From assembly GCF_018853815.1 (NCBI RefSeq), contig NZ_JAAOMP010000031.1, positions 1 through 64,000 of the forward strand: a stretch of 64,000 bases of DNA, given 5' to 3'. Within the stretch, counting starts at the first letter, position 1. Each line of letters opens with the position of its first letter. Positions 1 to 7,432 of this stretch are shown here, piece by piece. The position numbers were made by a program, and so were the translations under genes. This stretch comes from Acidithiobacillus sulfurivorans (GTDB lineage: Bacteria > Pseudomonadota > Gammaproteobacteria > Acidithiobacillales > Acidithiobacillaceae). Under the pieces are notes generated by a model. The model had not been told where the DNA came from and ran no database searches. It saw only the letters and a program-made list of their open reading frames with translations.

Positions 1-98
1 CCTGCGAACGGGTCGGTGATGGCCTAGTGGCTGCACACATCATTGCGCGTGTGCACTCTGAAGTCGAGCACATTCTGCCGAAGGCTGCCACTGCTTAA
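1..98 (+). CDS. csoS1C: Carboxysome shell hexamer CsoS1, C-terminal end (partial)
   Basis: This is the last 31 codons of a BMC-domain shell protein whose start lies before the window; the first full codon is at 3-5. The residues ([20 protein letters not shown], then VEHILPK) match the ends of the two complete CsoS1 copies that follow almost exactly. Being first of three tandem copies, with no C-terminal extension, it corresponds by position to csoS1C. The family builds the flat hexameric facets of alpha-carboxysomes. A stem-loop spans its stop codon. Confidence 0.9.
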   Translation, partial: CERVGDGLVAAHIIARVHSEVEHILPKAATA

Positions 99-106
99 AG
101 CAGTGG
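88..106 (+). other. Stem-loop over the csoS1C stop codon
   Basis: CCACTGC and GCAGTGG form a perfect 7-bp stem around the loop TTAAA, which contains the TAA stop. No T-run follows, so it is not a classical terminator. It could protect or process the polycistronic shell mRNA; that role is inference. Confidence 0.5.
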
Positions 107-153
107 TATCCAGCGGTTCTGATTTTTAGATTGTCTATTGAGGAGTTGAAGAA

Positions 154-450
154 ATGGCAGAAGTAACAGGTATTGCGTTGGGTATGATTGAAACCCGTGG
201 TTTGGTGCCAGCTATTGAAGCAGCAGATGCGATGACCAAGGCTGCTGAAGTCCGTTTGATTGGTCGCCAGTTTGTTGGTGGTGGTTATGTGACGGTGTTG
301 GTGCGTGGCGAAACAGGTGCAGTGAATGCTGCAGTTCGTGCGGGTGCTGATGCCTGCGAACGGGTCGGTGACGGTCTGGTAGCCGCCCACATTATTGCCC
401 GTGTCCATTCCGAGGTGGAACACATTCTGCCGAAAGCGCCGTCAGCCTGA
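154..450 (+). CDS. csoS1A: Carboxysome shell hexamer CsoS1A (BMC-H)
   Basis: A 98-residue single BMC-domain protein, the standard length for CsoS1A/C. The N-terminus carries [20 protein letters not shown] and the pore loop FVGGG sits near residues 40-44. Hexamers of this family tile the facets of the alpha-carboxysome, and the central pore is thought to pass bicarbonate and Rubisco substrates. A GAGGAG ribosome binding site lies at about 141-146, upstream of the ATG. Flanking genes are other csoS1 copies, so it is a mid-operon shell gene. Assignment to A rather than C is by order and length only. Confidence 0.95.
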   Translation: MAEVTGIALGMIETRGLVPAIEAADAMTKAAEVRLIGRQFVGGGYVTVLVRGETGAVNAAVRAGADACERVGDGLVAAHIIARVHSEVEHILPKAPSA

Positions 451-487
451 ACCGGTTTGATTGCCGCTTAAATGAACGCGAGTGATC

Positions 488-506
488 GGGCGTAGTTCCT
501 ACGCCC
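488..506 (+). other. Intercistronic stem-loop between csoS1A and csoS1B
   Basis: GGGCGTAG and CTACGCCC make a perfect 8-bp GC-rich stem with a TTC loop, in the 92-bp spacer between two shell genes. TTCCT follows, not a real T-run. It may be an mRNA stability or processing element, or a weak attenuator setting shell stoichiometry. The structure is seen; the function is inferred. Confidence 0.55.
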
Positions 507-542
507 TTCCTGGCAGATGTAATCAACATAAAGGAGACACAG

Positions 543-881
543 ATGGCAGCACTTACGGGTATTGCTCTGGGTATGATTGAAACACGCGGTCTGGTGCCAG
601 CTATTGAAGCAGCAGATGCGATGACCAAAGCGGCAGAAGTCCGTTTGGTTGGCCGTCAGTTTATTGGTGGCGGTTATGTCACCGTGTTGGTGCGTGGTGA
701 AACGGGTGCGGTGAATGCTGCGGTTCGTGCGGGCGCGGATGCCTGCGAAAGAGTTGGTGACGGCCTTGTTGCTGCCCACATTATTGCCCGGGTGCACACC
801 GAGGTGGAACACATTTTACCTCAGTCTCCCAGCGCTGATGGTAGTGGCCGGGATGGTGATGTTACCGGTAACCTGAGCTGA
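543..881 (+). CDS. csoS1B: Carboxysome shell hexamer CsoS1B (BMC-H with C-terminal extension)
   Basis: A 112-residue BMC protein nearly identical to CsoS1A over the first 94 residues, including the FIGGG pore loop, but with a Gly/Asp-rich tail of about 15 residues ([13 protein letters not shown]). A C-terminal extension is the hallmark of CsoS1B, and third place in the tandem array agrees. The start is preceded by AAAGGAG at 531-537. It builds hexameric shell facets together with the other CsoS1 paralogues. Confidence 0.94.
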   Translation: MAALTGIALGMIETRGLVPAIEAADAMTKAAEVRLVGRQFIGGGYVTVLVRGETGAVNAAVRAGADACERVGDGLVAAHIIARVHTEVEHILPQSPSADGSGRDGDVTGNLS

Positions 882-886
882 AATCC

Positions 887-1327
887 ATGAATGGGATGCG
901 TAATCATCATCCCCGCATCATTGGTTTTTTTACGCGTGCACTGGCTCATGAGTACACAGCAGTGCAGCAGTACCGTACCCAGTCGAGTCTTTGTACGCTT
1001 TGGGGAATGGCAGATTGGGCGGAATATTTTCGTAATGAATCGCGGGAAGAGCTGGATCATGCTGGTATTCTCAGTCAGCAGCTTTTGTTGATGGGAATAG
1101 CGCCGACGGGTGCGCAATTACGTCCACCGCGCCCGGGTAGGGATTTGCGGGAAATGTTGACTCACGATCAGGATCTGGAGTTTTCAGCTGTGCAATTGTA
1201 TAGCGAAGCACAGAATTTTTCCGAGCGTATGCGGGATATTCCTTCTGCCGAGGTGTTTGCCCATCTGCGCGCCGATGAAGAAGGTCACATGCGGTCGCTT
1301 GCCGAAATGTTGAAGCGTTTTCACTAA
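887..1327 (+). CDS. Ferritin-like protein of the carboxysome operon (bacterioferritin family)
   Basis: A 146-residue all-helical protein with the ferritin-type carboxylate/histidine helices: HEYTAVQQY (about 20-28), EELDHA (about 54-59), DLEFSAVQLYSEA (about 95-107) and DEEGH (about 129-133). These supply the usual di-iron ligands. Bacterioferritin-like genes are a known accessory of proteobacterial cso operons, with an unsettled role (iron or redox handling). It begins 5 bp after csoS1B with no clear Shine-Dalgarno sequence, so translation may be coupled. A second in-frame ATG at 896 is an alternative start. Confidence 0.85.
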   Translation: MNGMRNHHPRIIGFFTRALAHEYTAVQQYRTQSSLCTLWGMADWAEYFRNESREELDHAGILSQQLLLMGIAPTGAQLRPPRPGRDLREMLTHDQDLEFSAVQLYSEAQNFSERMRDIPSAEVFAHLRADEEGHMRSLAEMLKRFH

Positions 1328-1342
1328 GTTTGGAGGGTGTTT

Positions 1343-1624
1343 GTGAACCAGGAACTCCAGGATCTGCAAGCTCCCGAGGGATGGGAAATTCAGCGTCGTC
1401 CTTTGGGGTGGAGCAAACGATTTGAGTTTGCCGACTATGCACAAACCCGTCAATTTCTGGATTTGCTGACGGGGGTTTCTGAAAAACTCGGCTATTATCC
1501 AAACCTGAATTTTGCGAAGACCTACGTGGTCGTCGCGATTCAATTTGAAGGGGATGCCGTGGAGCCTGAGCGGGCAGAATTCGCCGCAGCGGCTGAGCAC
1601 TGCGCAGAGCAGGCACGGGAGTAA
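1343..1624 (+). CDS. Carboxysome Rubisco assembly factor acRAF (pterin-4a-carbinolamine dehydratase fold)
   Basis: A 93-residue protein with the PCD-like pattern GWSKRFEFADYAQTRQFLDL, then GYYPNLNF and VVVAIQF. True dehydratases carry a catalytic His cluster (HHP plus a later TH); here those positions read YYP and IQF, so the dehydratase site is lost. That fits the acRAF family, which acts in Rubisco assembly in alpha-carboxysome operons. GTG at 1343 is preferred over GTG at 1337 because GGAGG at 1332-1336 sits 6 bp before the former and abuts the latter. Confidence 0.85.
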   Translation: MNQELQDLQAPEGWEIQRRPLGWSKRFEFADYAQTRQFLDLLTGVSEKLGYYPNLNFAKTYVVVAIQFEGDAVEPERAEFAAAAEHCAEQARE

Positions 1625-1632
1625 CGCTGATC

Positions 1633-2259
1633 ATGACCACAGCCAAGCGGATTGCTCTTTTTAATGCCAAAGGTGGTTGTGGCAAAACTACTCTGGCCTG
1701 GAACCTGGCGATGGGCTTGTCCAAGCGCGGAGCCACCTTGCTGCTGGATGCTGATCCTCAGGGTAGCCTGGGATATTGGGCAGATTGGGCTGCTGAAGCT
1801 GATGGTCATGCTTTGTCTGTACAAAACTGGTCTGAACAAAGCGCGGGGCAATCCGATGATTTTGCCTACTGGGTGATTGATTGTCCGCCTTCTCTGGAGA
1901 GCGCTGAAACCCAGGAAGTGCTCGCGATGGCGGACTGGATATTATTACCAGTGCTGCCTTCTCCACTGGATTTATGGGCGAGTCAACGCAGTGTGGAAGT
2001 GATTTCAGCCCTGCATGCGGGTAAATCAGCCCGAAATGCGGCATTTGTGTTGAATCAGGTGGAAAGCCACAGTGCCTTGTCTCGTGCTGCAGAATCTGCA
2101 GTTCAGGCAATGGGCCTGAATGTATTACCCGTGCAGGTCGCCCGCCGGGCCATATACCGGAATGCAGCTATTGAAGGAAAAAGTGTGTATCAGATGGGTA
2201 AGCGGGCAACGGCTGCCGTACAGGAATTCGAAGGAATTATTGAGGAGATCTTGAAATGA
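1633..2259 (+). CDS. mcdA: ParA-type ATPase McdA, carboxysome positioning
   Basis: A 208-residue ParA/MinD-family ATPase with the deviant Walker A KGGCGKTT (about 13-20), a LLDADPQGS switch I region (about 37-45) and DCPPS (about 82-86). ParA-type proteins bind nucleoid DNA with ATP; in cso operons McdA forms the gradient on which McdB-loaded carboxysomes move. It overlaps mcdB by 4 bp (ATGA), so the two are translationally coupled. Its place between acRAF and McdB supports McdA over a chromosomal ParA. Confidence 0.88.
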   Translation: MTTAKRIALFNAKGGCGKTTLAWNLAMGLSKRGATLLLDADPQGSLGYWADWAAEADGHALSVQNWSEQSAGQSDDFAYWVIDCPPSLESAETQEVLAMADWILLPVLPSPLDLWASQRSVEVISALHAGKSARNAAFVLNQVESHSALSRAAESAVQAMGLNVLPVQVARRAIYRNAAIEGKSVYQMGKRATAAVQEFEGIIEEILK

Positions 2260-2492
2260 GCAATTTGGAGAACAAACTCAACGCGAGTATCCAGAGTCCC
2301 AGACGGCGCACTCCGGCTGCCGGTACGAACAGCACTTCTGCAGCGGGTACCGAAAAAACAACTACGGGCAATAAACCGGCAACGAGCAGTAAACCGGCTC
2401 AGAAAAGCACGCCTGAAACAACGCCAGCCGTGAGTGATCTAAATGCGGGTGGTGGACGCGAAATCAACCCTCAGCGTATTTGGCCAGACTAA
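2256..2492 (+). CDS. mcdB: McdB-like carboxysome positioning adaptor
   Basis: A 78-residue, low-complexity, probably disordered protein rich in Thr, Ser, Pro, Ala and Lys, ending in INPQRIWPD. McdB proteins of alpha-carboxysomes are short, disordered and carry a conserved C-terminal Trp needed for carboxysome association; here it is W76, two residues from the end. The start overlaps the mcdA stop (ATGA), with GAGGAG just upstream. Sequence alone would not identify it; position, composition and the terminal Trp do. Confidence 0.8.
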   Translation: MSNLENKLNASIQSPRRRTPAAGTNSTSAAGTEKTTTGNKPATSSKPAQKSTPETTPAVSDLNAGGGREINPQRIWPD

Positions 2493-2580
2493 CACCGCAT
2501 TCTTCCTGATAAATTTTGGCCAGCCTGTGCGTATTTCATGGGCTTAGGATGGCTTGCAATAAAAATGGGGTGAGCTAGGT

Positions 2581-4935
2581 ATGTCAATTCAATTGGCGGA
2601 TTATCCGGAGATATTGGAAGATCTGGGCCCACACGCTTCAGAAGTGCTGGAGTCTAATTGGCATGAGGCTGCCCGGGTTTTCGGCCGTCGCGGTCTGGAA
2701 TCCTATTTACAGGGTGCCAGTAGTCTCAAGGCGTTGGGTCGCGGCTCCGATCTGGTTCTTGCCTTTATAGAAAGCGCCCCGCAGGTAGCCCGTGAAATTG
2801 GCGAGCAGGCTGTTTTCGAAATGCTCTCTATGGCTATTCGTATGTTTTCCAAAACCAGCGCCGAAGTGCTGGTCTTATTTTTCACCAGTGCTCCGGTTGT
2901 TGCCCGTCGTTTGGGTGAACTAGGATTATTTCGCGGCTATTTGCTGCTGCTCGATCAGTTGCTTGCCCAGGCACCGCGTGGTGTCCGTCCGATGTTGGGC
3001 AAAATAGAAGTGCTCCTCGAAAAAATGACCCTGGGTGGTTTGCGGCGCTGGGCCAGTTGGGGTATTTCTGCCTATCGCAATGATTTTGCCGCACAGGTGG
3101 AATTTTTCGGTTTGGAGACTCCGCAATCGCTGGCGGTGCTTCAGCAGGAACGTCGTGGAGTCCTCTTTATTGATGTGCAGCGCCGCCTGATCATGTACTT
3201 GCGGGCTTTATGGGGTCGAGATTTTTTTCTGCGCCCGACTTCTGGTGATTATGAAACCAGAGAAGGTTATCAGCCCTACATAGAAAATTACTTTATTCAT
3301 GTTCCCGACGCCTATGATGATGTGGAAAATGCCCAGGGTGAAAAAACGTCGGCGCTCGAATTGTATCGTGCTGCCGCAGCCCATGCTGCTGCGCATGTGG
3401 TTTTTTCCAAACATGACCCTCGTTTTGAGCTGGCAAAGCCCTTGCAACGTTTGTGGATTGGTATTCTGGAAGATGCCAGGGTTGAGCATCTTGCCATCCA
3501 GAAATTCCCGGGTCTTTTCCCTCTATGGCAACATTTGGGCCGTCTGCCAGCCTGCGCGGAACAGGCAGCAGAGCCTGAAACCGTAGCCATTATGGATCGC
3601 ATCAGCATGGCCCTGCTCGATGCTGACTATGCTGATCCACATCCCTTTGTGGCAAAGGCGCGAGAAGCATTCGTCCGGGTGCTGGCAGCAGAAGAGGACG
3701 TTTATGATGTGCTGATGGTGGCTGCTGAAAAACTGGCCGAAGATTGTGAAAATTCTTCCTGGAAGTACTCAGTTCAGAAAGATCAGTCTGAAAGTCTCTA
3801 TCGCGACGACAATCGTTATCTCTGGACGGCTCCTGGTACAGACTGGAGTGGTGACCCTCTATCCGGTGGTCAGGCTCAGGTGCGCAAATACGTCAACATC
3901 ATGGAAATGATCAACGCGGTCGATGTAGAAACAGCGGGAGATGATGCTCAGGAAGTCTGGGTACTTGCGACAGAATTTTATGACGACGATGGTCTGACGT
4001 TTAACGACAAAGAGGGCAAGACGCCGGTGTCGCAACCGGTAAATTATTCCGAGTGGGACTATCAGACCCAGCTGGAACGTCCTTTGTGGGTCACCGTGTA
4101 TGAAAAACATCCCAAAATGGGAGATCCTTCTGAAATCAATGTGATGCTGGAGCAACAAAAGCCTCTGGTGCAAAGGCTGCGCAAGCTGATTGAAGCAGTA
4201 CAGCCCCAGGGCGTGGTACGGACGCGCAAAGTTGAAGATGGGGATGAAATTGATATTAATGCGGCCATTCTGGCGATGACTGATATCCGCATGGGGCAAC
4301 AGCCGGATCCTCGTATTGGTATTCGCACTCGTCTGAATATTCGTGATCTTTCCGTCATGTTGCTGGTTGATCTTTCCGAATCGACCAATGACTTGCTGCG
4401 TACGCGTTCTGAGGGCGATGTCAGTGTGCTGCATTTGGCCAGGGAAGCGACGGCTTTGTTGGCTGAGGCTCTGGAACGTATTGGCGACCCCTATATGCTC
4501 TGCGGCTTTGATTCCAATGGACGTCACGACGTGGAGTTCTACAAGTTCAAGGACTTTGATGCGCCCTATGATGACAAGGTGAAAGGTCGCCTGGCGGGAA
4601 TGACCGGACAGCTTTCGACGCGTATGGGTGCGGCACTGCGCCATGCCGGACATCTGCTGGATCAACGTGCCAGCCAGAAAAAATTGATTTTGCTCCTCAC
4701 GGATGGTGAACCCGCAGATAATGATGTGCGCGATCCACAATATTTGCGTTTTGATACCAAAAAAGCCGTAGAAGAATTGAGCCGCAAAGGTATCCGAACT
4801 TTTTGTCTGTCTCTGGACCCTTATGCGGATGAATATGTTTCCAGAATTTTTGGGCAACGTAATTATCTGGTACTGGATCATGTGGACAAGCTTCCAGAAA
4901 AATTACCCCAACTTTATATATCCATGACCAAATGA
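2581..4935 (+). CDS. cbbO: CbbO, Rubisco activase adaptor with von Willebrand A domain
   Basis: A 784-residue protein. The C-terminal third is a VWA domain with the MIDAS motif DLSES at residues 597-601 (DxSxS) and LLLTDGEPAD near 705-714. CbbO is the Rubisco-binding adaptor of the CbbQO activase, which uses CbbQ hexamers to remove inhibitory sugar phosphates from Rubisco. Length and the intact MIDAS fit the family. Its partner cbbQ is not adjacent but lies 6 kb downstream, after the DAB genes. The start is ATG at 2581 after an 88-bp spacer in which I see no gene. Confidence 0.93.
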   Translation: MSIQLADYPEILEDLGPHASEVLESNWHEAARVFGRRGLESYLQGASSLKALGRGSDLVLAFIESAPQVAREIGEQAVFEMLSMAIRMFSKTSAEVLVLFFTSAPVVARRLGELGLFRGYLLLLDQLLAQAPRGVRPMLGKIEVLLEKMTLGGLRRWASWGISAYRNDFAAQVEFFGLETPQSLAVLQQERRGVLFIDVQRRLIMYLRALWGRDFFLRPTSGDYETREGYQPYIENYFIHVPDAYDDVENAQGEKTSALELYRAAAAHAAAHVVFSKHDPRFELAKPLQRLWIGILEDARVEHLAIQKFPGLFPLWQHLGRLPACAEQAAEPETVAIMDRISMALLDADYADPHPFVAKAREAFVRVLAAEEDVYDVLMVAAEKLAEDCENSSWKYSVQKDQSESLYRDDNRYLWTAPGTDWSGDPLSGGQAQVRKYVNIMEMINAVDVETAGDDAQEVWVLATEFYDDDGLTFNDKEGKTPVSQPVNYSEWDYQTQLERPLWVTVYEKHPKMGDPSEINVMLEQQKPLVQRLRKLIEAVQPQGVVRTRKVEDGDEIDINAAILAMTDIRMGQQPDPRIGIRTRLNIRDLSVMLLVDLSESTNDLLRTRSEGDVSVLHLAREATALLAEALERIGDPYMLCGFDSNGRHDVEFYKFKDFDAPYDDKVKGRLAGMTGQLSTRMGAALRHAGHLLDQRASQKKLILLLTDGEPADNDVRDPQYLRFDTKKAVEELSRKGIRTFCLSLDPYADEYVSRIFGQRNYLVLDHVDKLPEKLPQLYISMTK

Positions 4936-4968
4936 ATTCAGCTTGGAGCATTACACAGGGAGATTCGA

Positions 4969-6657
4969 ATGGGTGATTTGGCAATCGTAATTCCATTCCT
5001 GCCAATTTTATCGGCAGCTGTTATTTTTATTTTCATGCATTCTGCCCGCAAGGCGGCGGCGCGAATCAGCGTGATCATTACCTTGCTGACTTTTATATTG
5101 GCCCTCATTGAGCTCACCAGCTATGCCCTGGGAGGCTTTTCACGGGTAGAGATTATCGGCACCCTCTGGGGGAGTGTCTGGCTCGATCCTTTAACGCTCA
5201 TTATGTGGAGTTTTGTTTGCGGAATCAGCCTGCTGGTACATATGTACTCAGTGCGCTACATGGTCGAAGAGGCCAATTATACCCGCTTTTTCGCACTTCT
5301 TGACTTGATGACCGCGACCATTTTATTTATGGTTTCTGCGGCTGATCTGATTACCTTGCTGGTCGCCTGGTTTCTGGTGGGAGTGGTGCTTTATTTTCTG
5401 CTGGGCCACGATACTAATCGTCCCGCAGCCGGTCGTTATGCGTTCTGGACGCAAATTACTTACCGGGCTGGAGATGTGCCACTCTGGTTGGCCGCTTTTG
5501 TACTGATCAGAAGCTACCACTCCATTTCCCTTCCAGTGATTTTTTCCCGGTTGCAAATGTATCCGCATCTGGACGCTTTCTGGGGCTTGTCGATTCCGGA
5601 GCTGGTGGGTTTTCTCCTGGCTTTTGCCGCTTTTGCGCGTTCTGCCCAGTTTTTGCTCCATGGCTGGTTACCCTACACCATGGATGGTCCGACCCCCGTA
5701 TCAGCGCTGATGCATGCGGGTATCGTCAACGCGGGTGGCTTTTTGTTTAACCGGTTTTTTCCGGTATTCGAACACGCGAGTATTGTTTTGCATTTTGTTT
5801 TTATAGTGGGCCTCATTACTGCGGTTGTAGGCTCAGCCATGATGTTGATTCAGAATGATGTAAAACGCTCGCTCGGCTATTCGACTATGGGGCAGATGGG
5901 TTTTATGGTCATGGAATGTGGAGTCGGAGCTTTCGCTCTGGCTGTTTTCCATTTGATTGCCCATGGATTTTTCAAGGCATCCCTGTTTTTGGGGGCAGGA
6001 AATATTATTGGCGAAGCTCGTGAACATGATGGTGTTCCTCCGGACTCGGTGTACACCTCGATTGTGGAACGGCGCCCGGCCAAGCCTTCACGTCTGCCCT
6101 GGCTGGCAGCGGCAGCGTTGACCATTATTGTTCCGGTAGTGGTACTCAGTGTCTCCCATTTGTTTGTTTCATCGCGACTTCTGCACGAGCAGGGGGTCAT
6201 TATTCTGCTCTTTTTCGGCTGGGTGACCGGGGCCCAGGCCTTGTTTGCGACCCACAAAATGACCCATACCAATCCGTGGCGTTTGATGGGCGGTATTCTT
6301 GGATCATTTGTTCTGGTAGTCATCGGTTATACCCTGATCAGCCATTACTTCGGACACTTTTTATATCCGCACGGAGAAGGTTATCAGCTCTATAGTGCCG
6401 CCAGCATCAACAGTGTCTATTTTGATGTGTTGGTCATCATTCTGGCGCTGCTTTTTGTCGGTGCCTGGGCTTTGACCTTTTTTGCGGATTCCAGCGGCTG
6501 GTGGGATCGCGCAGACCAGGGACGCTGGCGTGGTGTTTATCTGGCCTTGTATGCCTTGTTGTCCAGAGAGCTGTATGTCAATGATTTGTATGCACGCATG
6601 ACTCAGGTTTTGTTGAGTGGGGCGCGGCGTCTCAATGTTTTGTTACGGTGGTGCTGA
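4969..6657 (+). CDS. dabB: DabB, proton-channel-like membrane subunit of the DAB inorganic-carbon pump (NuoL/antiporter family)
   Basis: A 562-residue polytopic protein of the proton-conducting NuoL/MrpA family. It has the signature HGWLPYTMDGPTPVSALMHA near residues 224-243 and HGFFKASLFLGAG near 326-338. Paired with DUF2309 (DabA) just downstream it forms the DAB complex, thought to drive one-way hydration of CO2 to bicarbonate using the proton gradient. The start has GGGAG at about 4958-4962. The gene stops one base before the next ATG. A complex I role is excluded by context: no other nuo genes are present. Confidence 0.92.
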   Translation: MGDLAIVIPFLPILSAAVIFIFMHSARKAAARISVIITLLTFILALIELTSYALGGFSRVEIIGTLWGSVWLDPLTLIMWSFVCGISLLVHMYSVRYMVEEANYTRFFALLDLMTATILFMVSAADLITLLVAWFLVGVVLYFLLGHDTNRPAAGRYAFWTQITYRAGDVPLWLAAFVLIRSYHSISLPVIFSRLQMYPHLDAFWGLSIPELVGFLLAFAAFARSAQFLLHGWLPYTMDGPTPVSALMHAGIVNAGGFLFNRFFPVFEHASIVLHFVFIVGLITAVVGSAMMLIQNDVKRSLGYSTMGQMGFMVMECGVGAFALAVFHLIAHGFFKASLFLGAGNIIGEAREHDGVPPDSVYTSIVERRPAKPSRLPWLAAAALTIIVPVVVLSVSHLFVSSRLLHEQGVIILLFFGWVTGAQALFATHKMTHTNPWRLMGGILGSFVLVVIGYTLISHYFGHFLYPHGEGYQLYSAASINSVYFDVLVIILALLFVGAWALTFFADSSGWWDRADQGRWRGVYLALYALLSRELYVNDLYARMTQVLLSGARRLNVLLRWC

Positions 6658-6658
6658 G

Positions 6659-7432
6659 ATGGATATCATCCTCTGGATTGTCGCAGGATCCCTGCTCCCC
6701 TGGTTCCCGTTCAGCTGGATTTTTAACCGCTTGCTGGTCAGTGCGCCGGGTGCCTGGGCGCGCGCGCTGGCGGTTATTGTCTTACCACAACTGGGTCTGC
6801 TGTTGCTTCTGAAATCCGGGGCCTGGTATGTGCTTGGACAGGAAATGCCCATAGCTTTGCGGGCGTTGGCATTATTCACGGCAATTTTGTACGCCTACCG
6901 CGCTGCAGGAACCCGGGATGTGCAGATTTGGGCGCGTTTTATGGCTACTTCCGGCTTGTCCCTGACCTGGCTTCTGGTTGGATTGCTGCCGCAACACTGG
7001 GATATGCAACTTTTTGTGCTCGCATGGTCCATCCCTGCCGCCCTGATGCTGATATGGGCGGGCGTTTTGACGAAGCAAACCGGAGCTTCCTATCTGGGCT
7101 TGAGCGGTGGTTTTGCCCGGGTTTTGCCACGTCTTTCCGTACTGATCTCGCTGACCGCGCTTGCCGCTACCGCCACACCCATCTTTCCCAATTTTTTCGC
7201 CTTATTACAGGCTATGGAAAGCTTGCCAATCATCTGGATGCCTTTGCTATTGCTGGTCCTGCTCCTTTGGGGGTGGACCGTAGGGCGGCTTTTGCAGGAT
7301 TTACTTTTCGGTATATACCATGGCGAAGCGGTGCATGATTTGAGTGTGGCTGGCACCTGGTTGGGTGGGCTGACTTTGGGGGTATTTGCTTTGGTCGGAA
7401 TCTTCTGGGGGGGCATATGGATCATCAACTGA
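6659..7432 (+). CDS. Small NuoM-like membrane protein between dabB and dabA
   Basis: A 257-residue, very hydrophobic protein with about seven predicted membrane segments. It resembles one end of a NuoL/NuoM-type subunit but lacks the HGWLP..GPTPVSALMHA signature. ATG at 6659 is chosen because it follows the dabB stop by one base; a frame extension to 6617 would overlap dabB. It overlaps dabA by 16 bp, so dabB, this gene and dabA are probably translated in fixed ratio. It is likely an extra membrane subunit of the DAB pump, but no residue proves this. Confidence 0.75.
   Translation: MDIILWIVAGSLLPWFPFSWIFNRLLVSAPGAWARALAVIVLPQLGLLLLLKSGAWYVLGQEMPIALRALALFTAILYAYRAAGTRDVQIWARFMATSGLSLTWLLVGLLPQHWDMQLFVLAWSIPAALMLIWAGVLTKQTGASYLGLSGGFARVLPRLSVLISLTALAATATPIFPNFFALLQAMESLPIIWMPLLLLVLLLWGWTVGRLLQDLLFGIYHGEAVHDLSVAGTWLGGLTLGVFALVGIFWGGIWIIN

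Noticed and set aside
4969-7432. Complex I (nuo) or Mrp antiporter operon
   Set aside because: No other nuo or mrp genes are present; DUF2309 follows directly, which defines a DAB pump.
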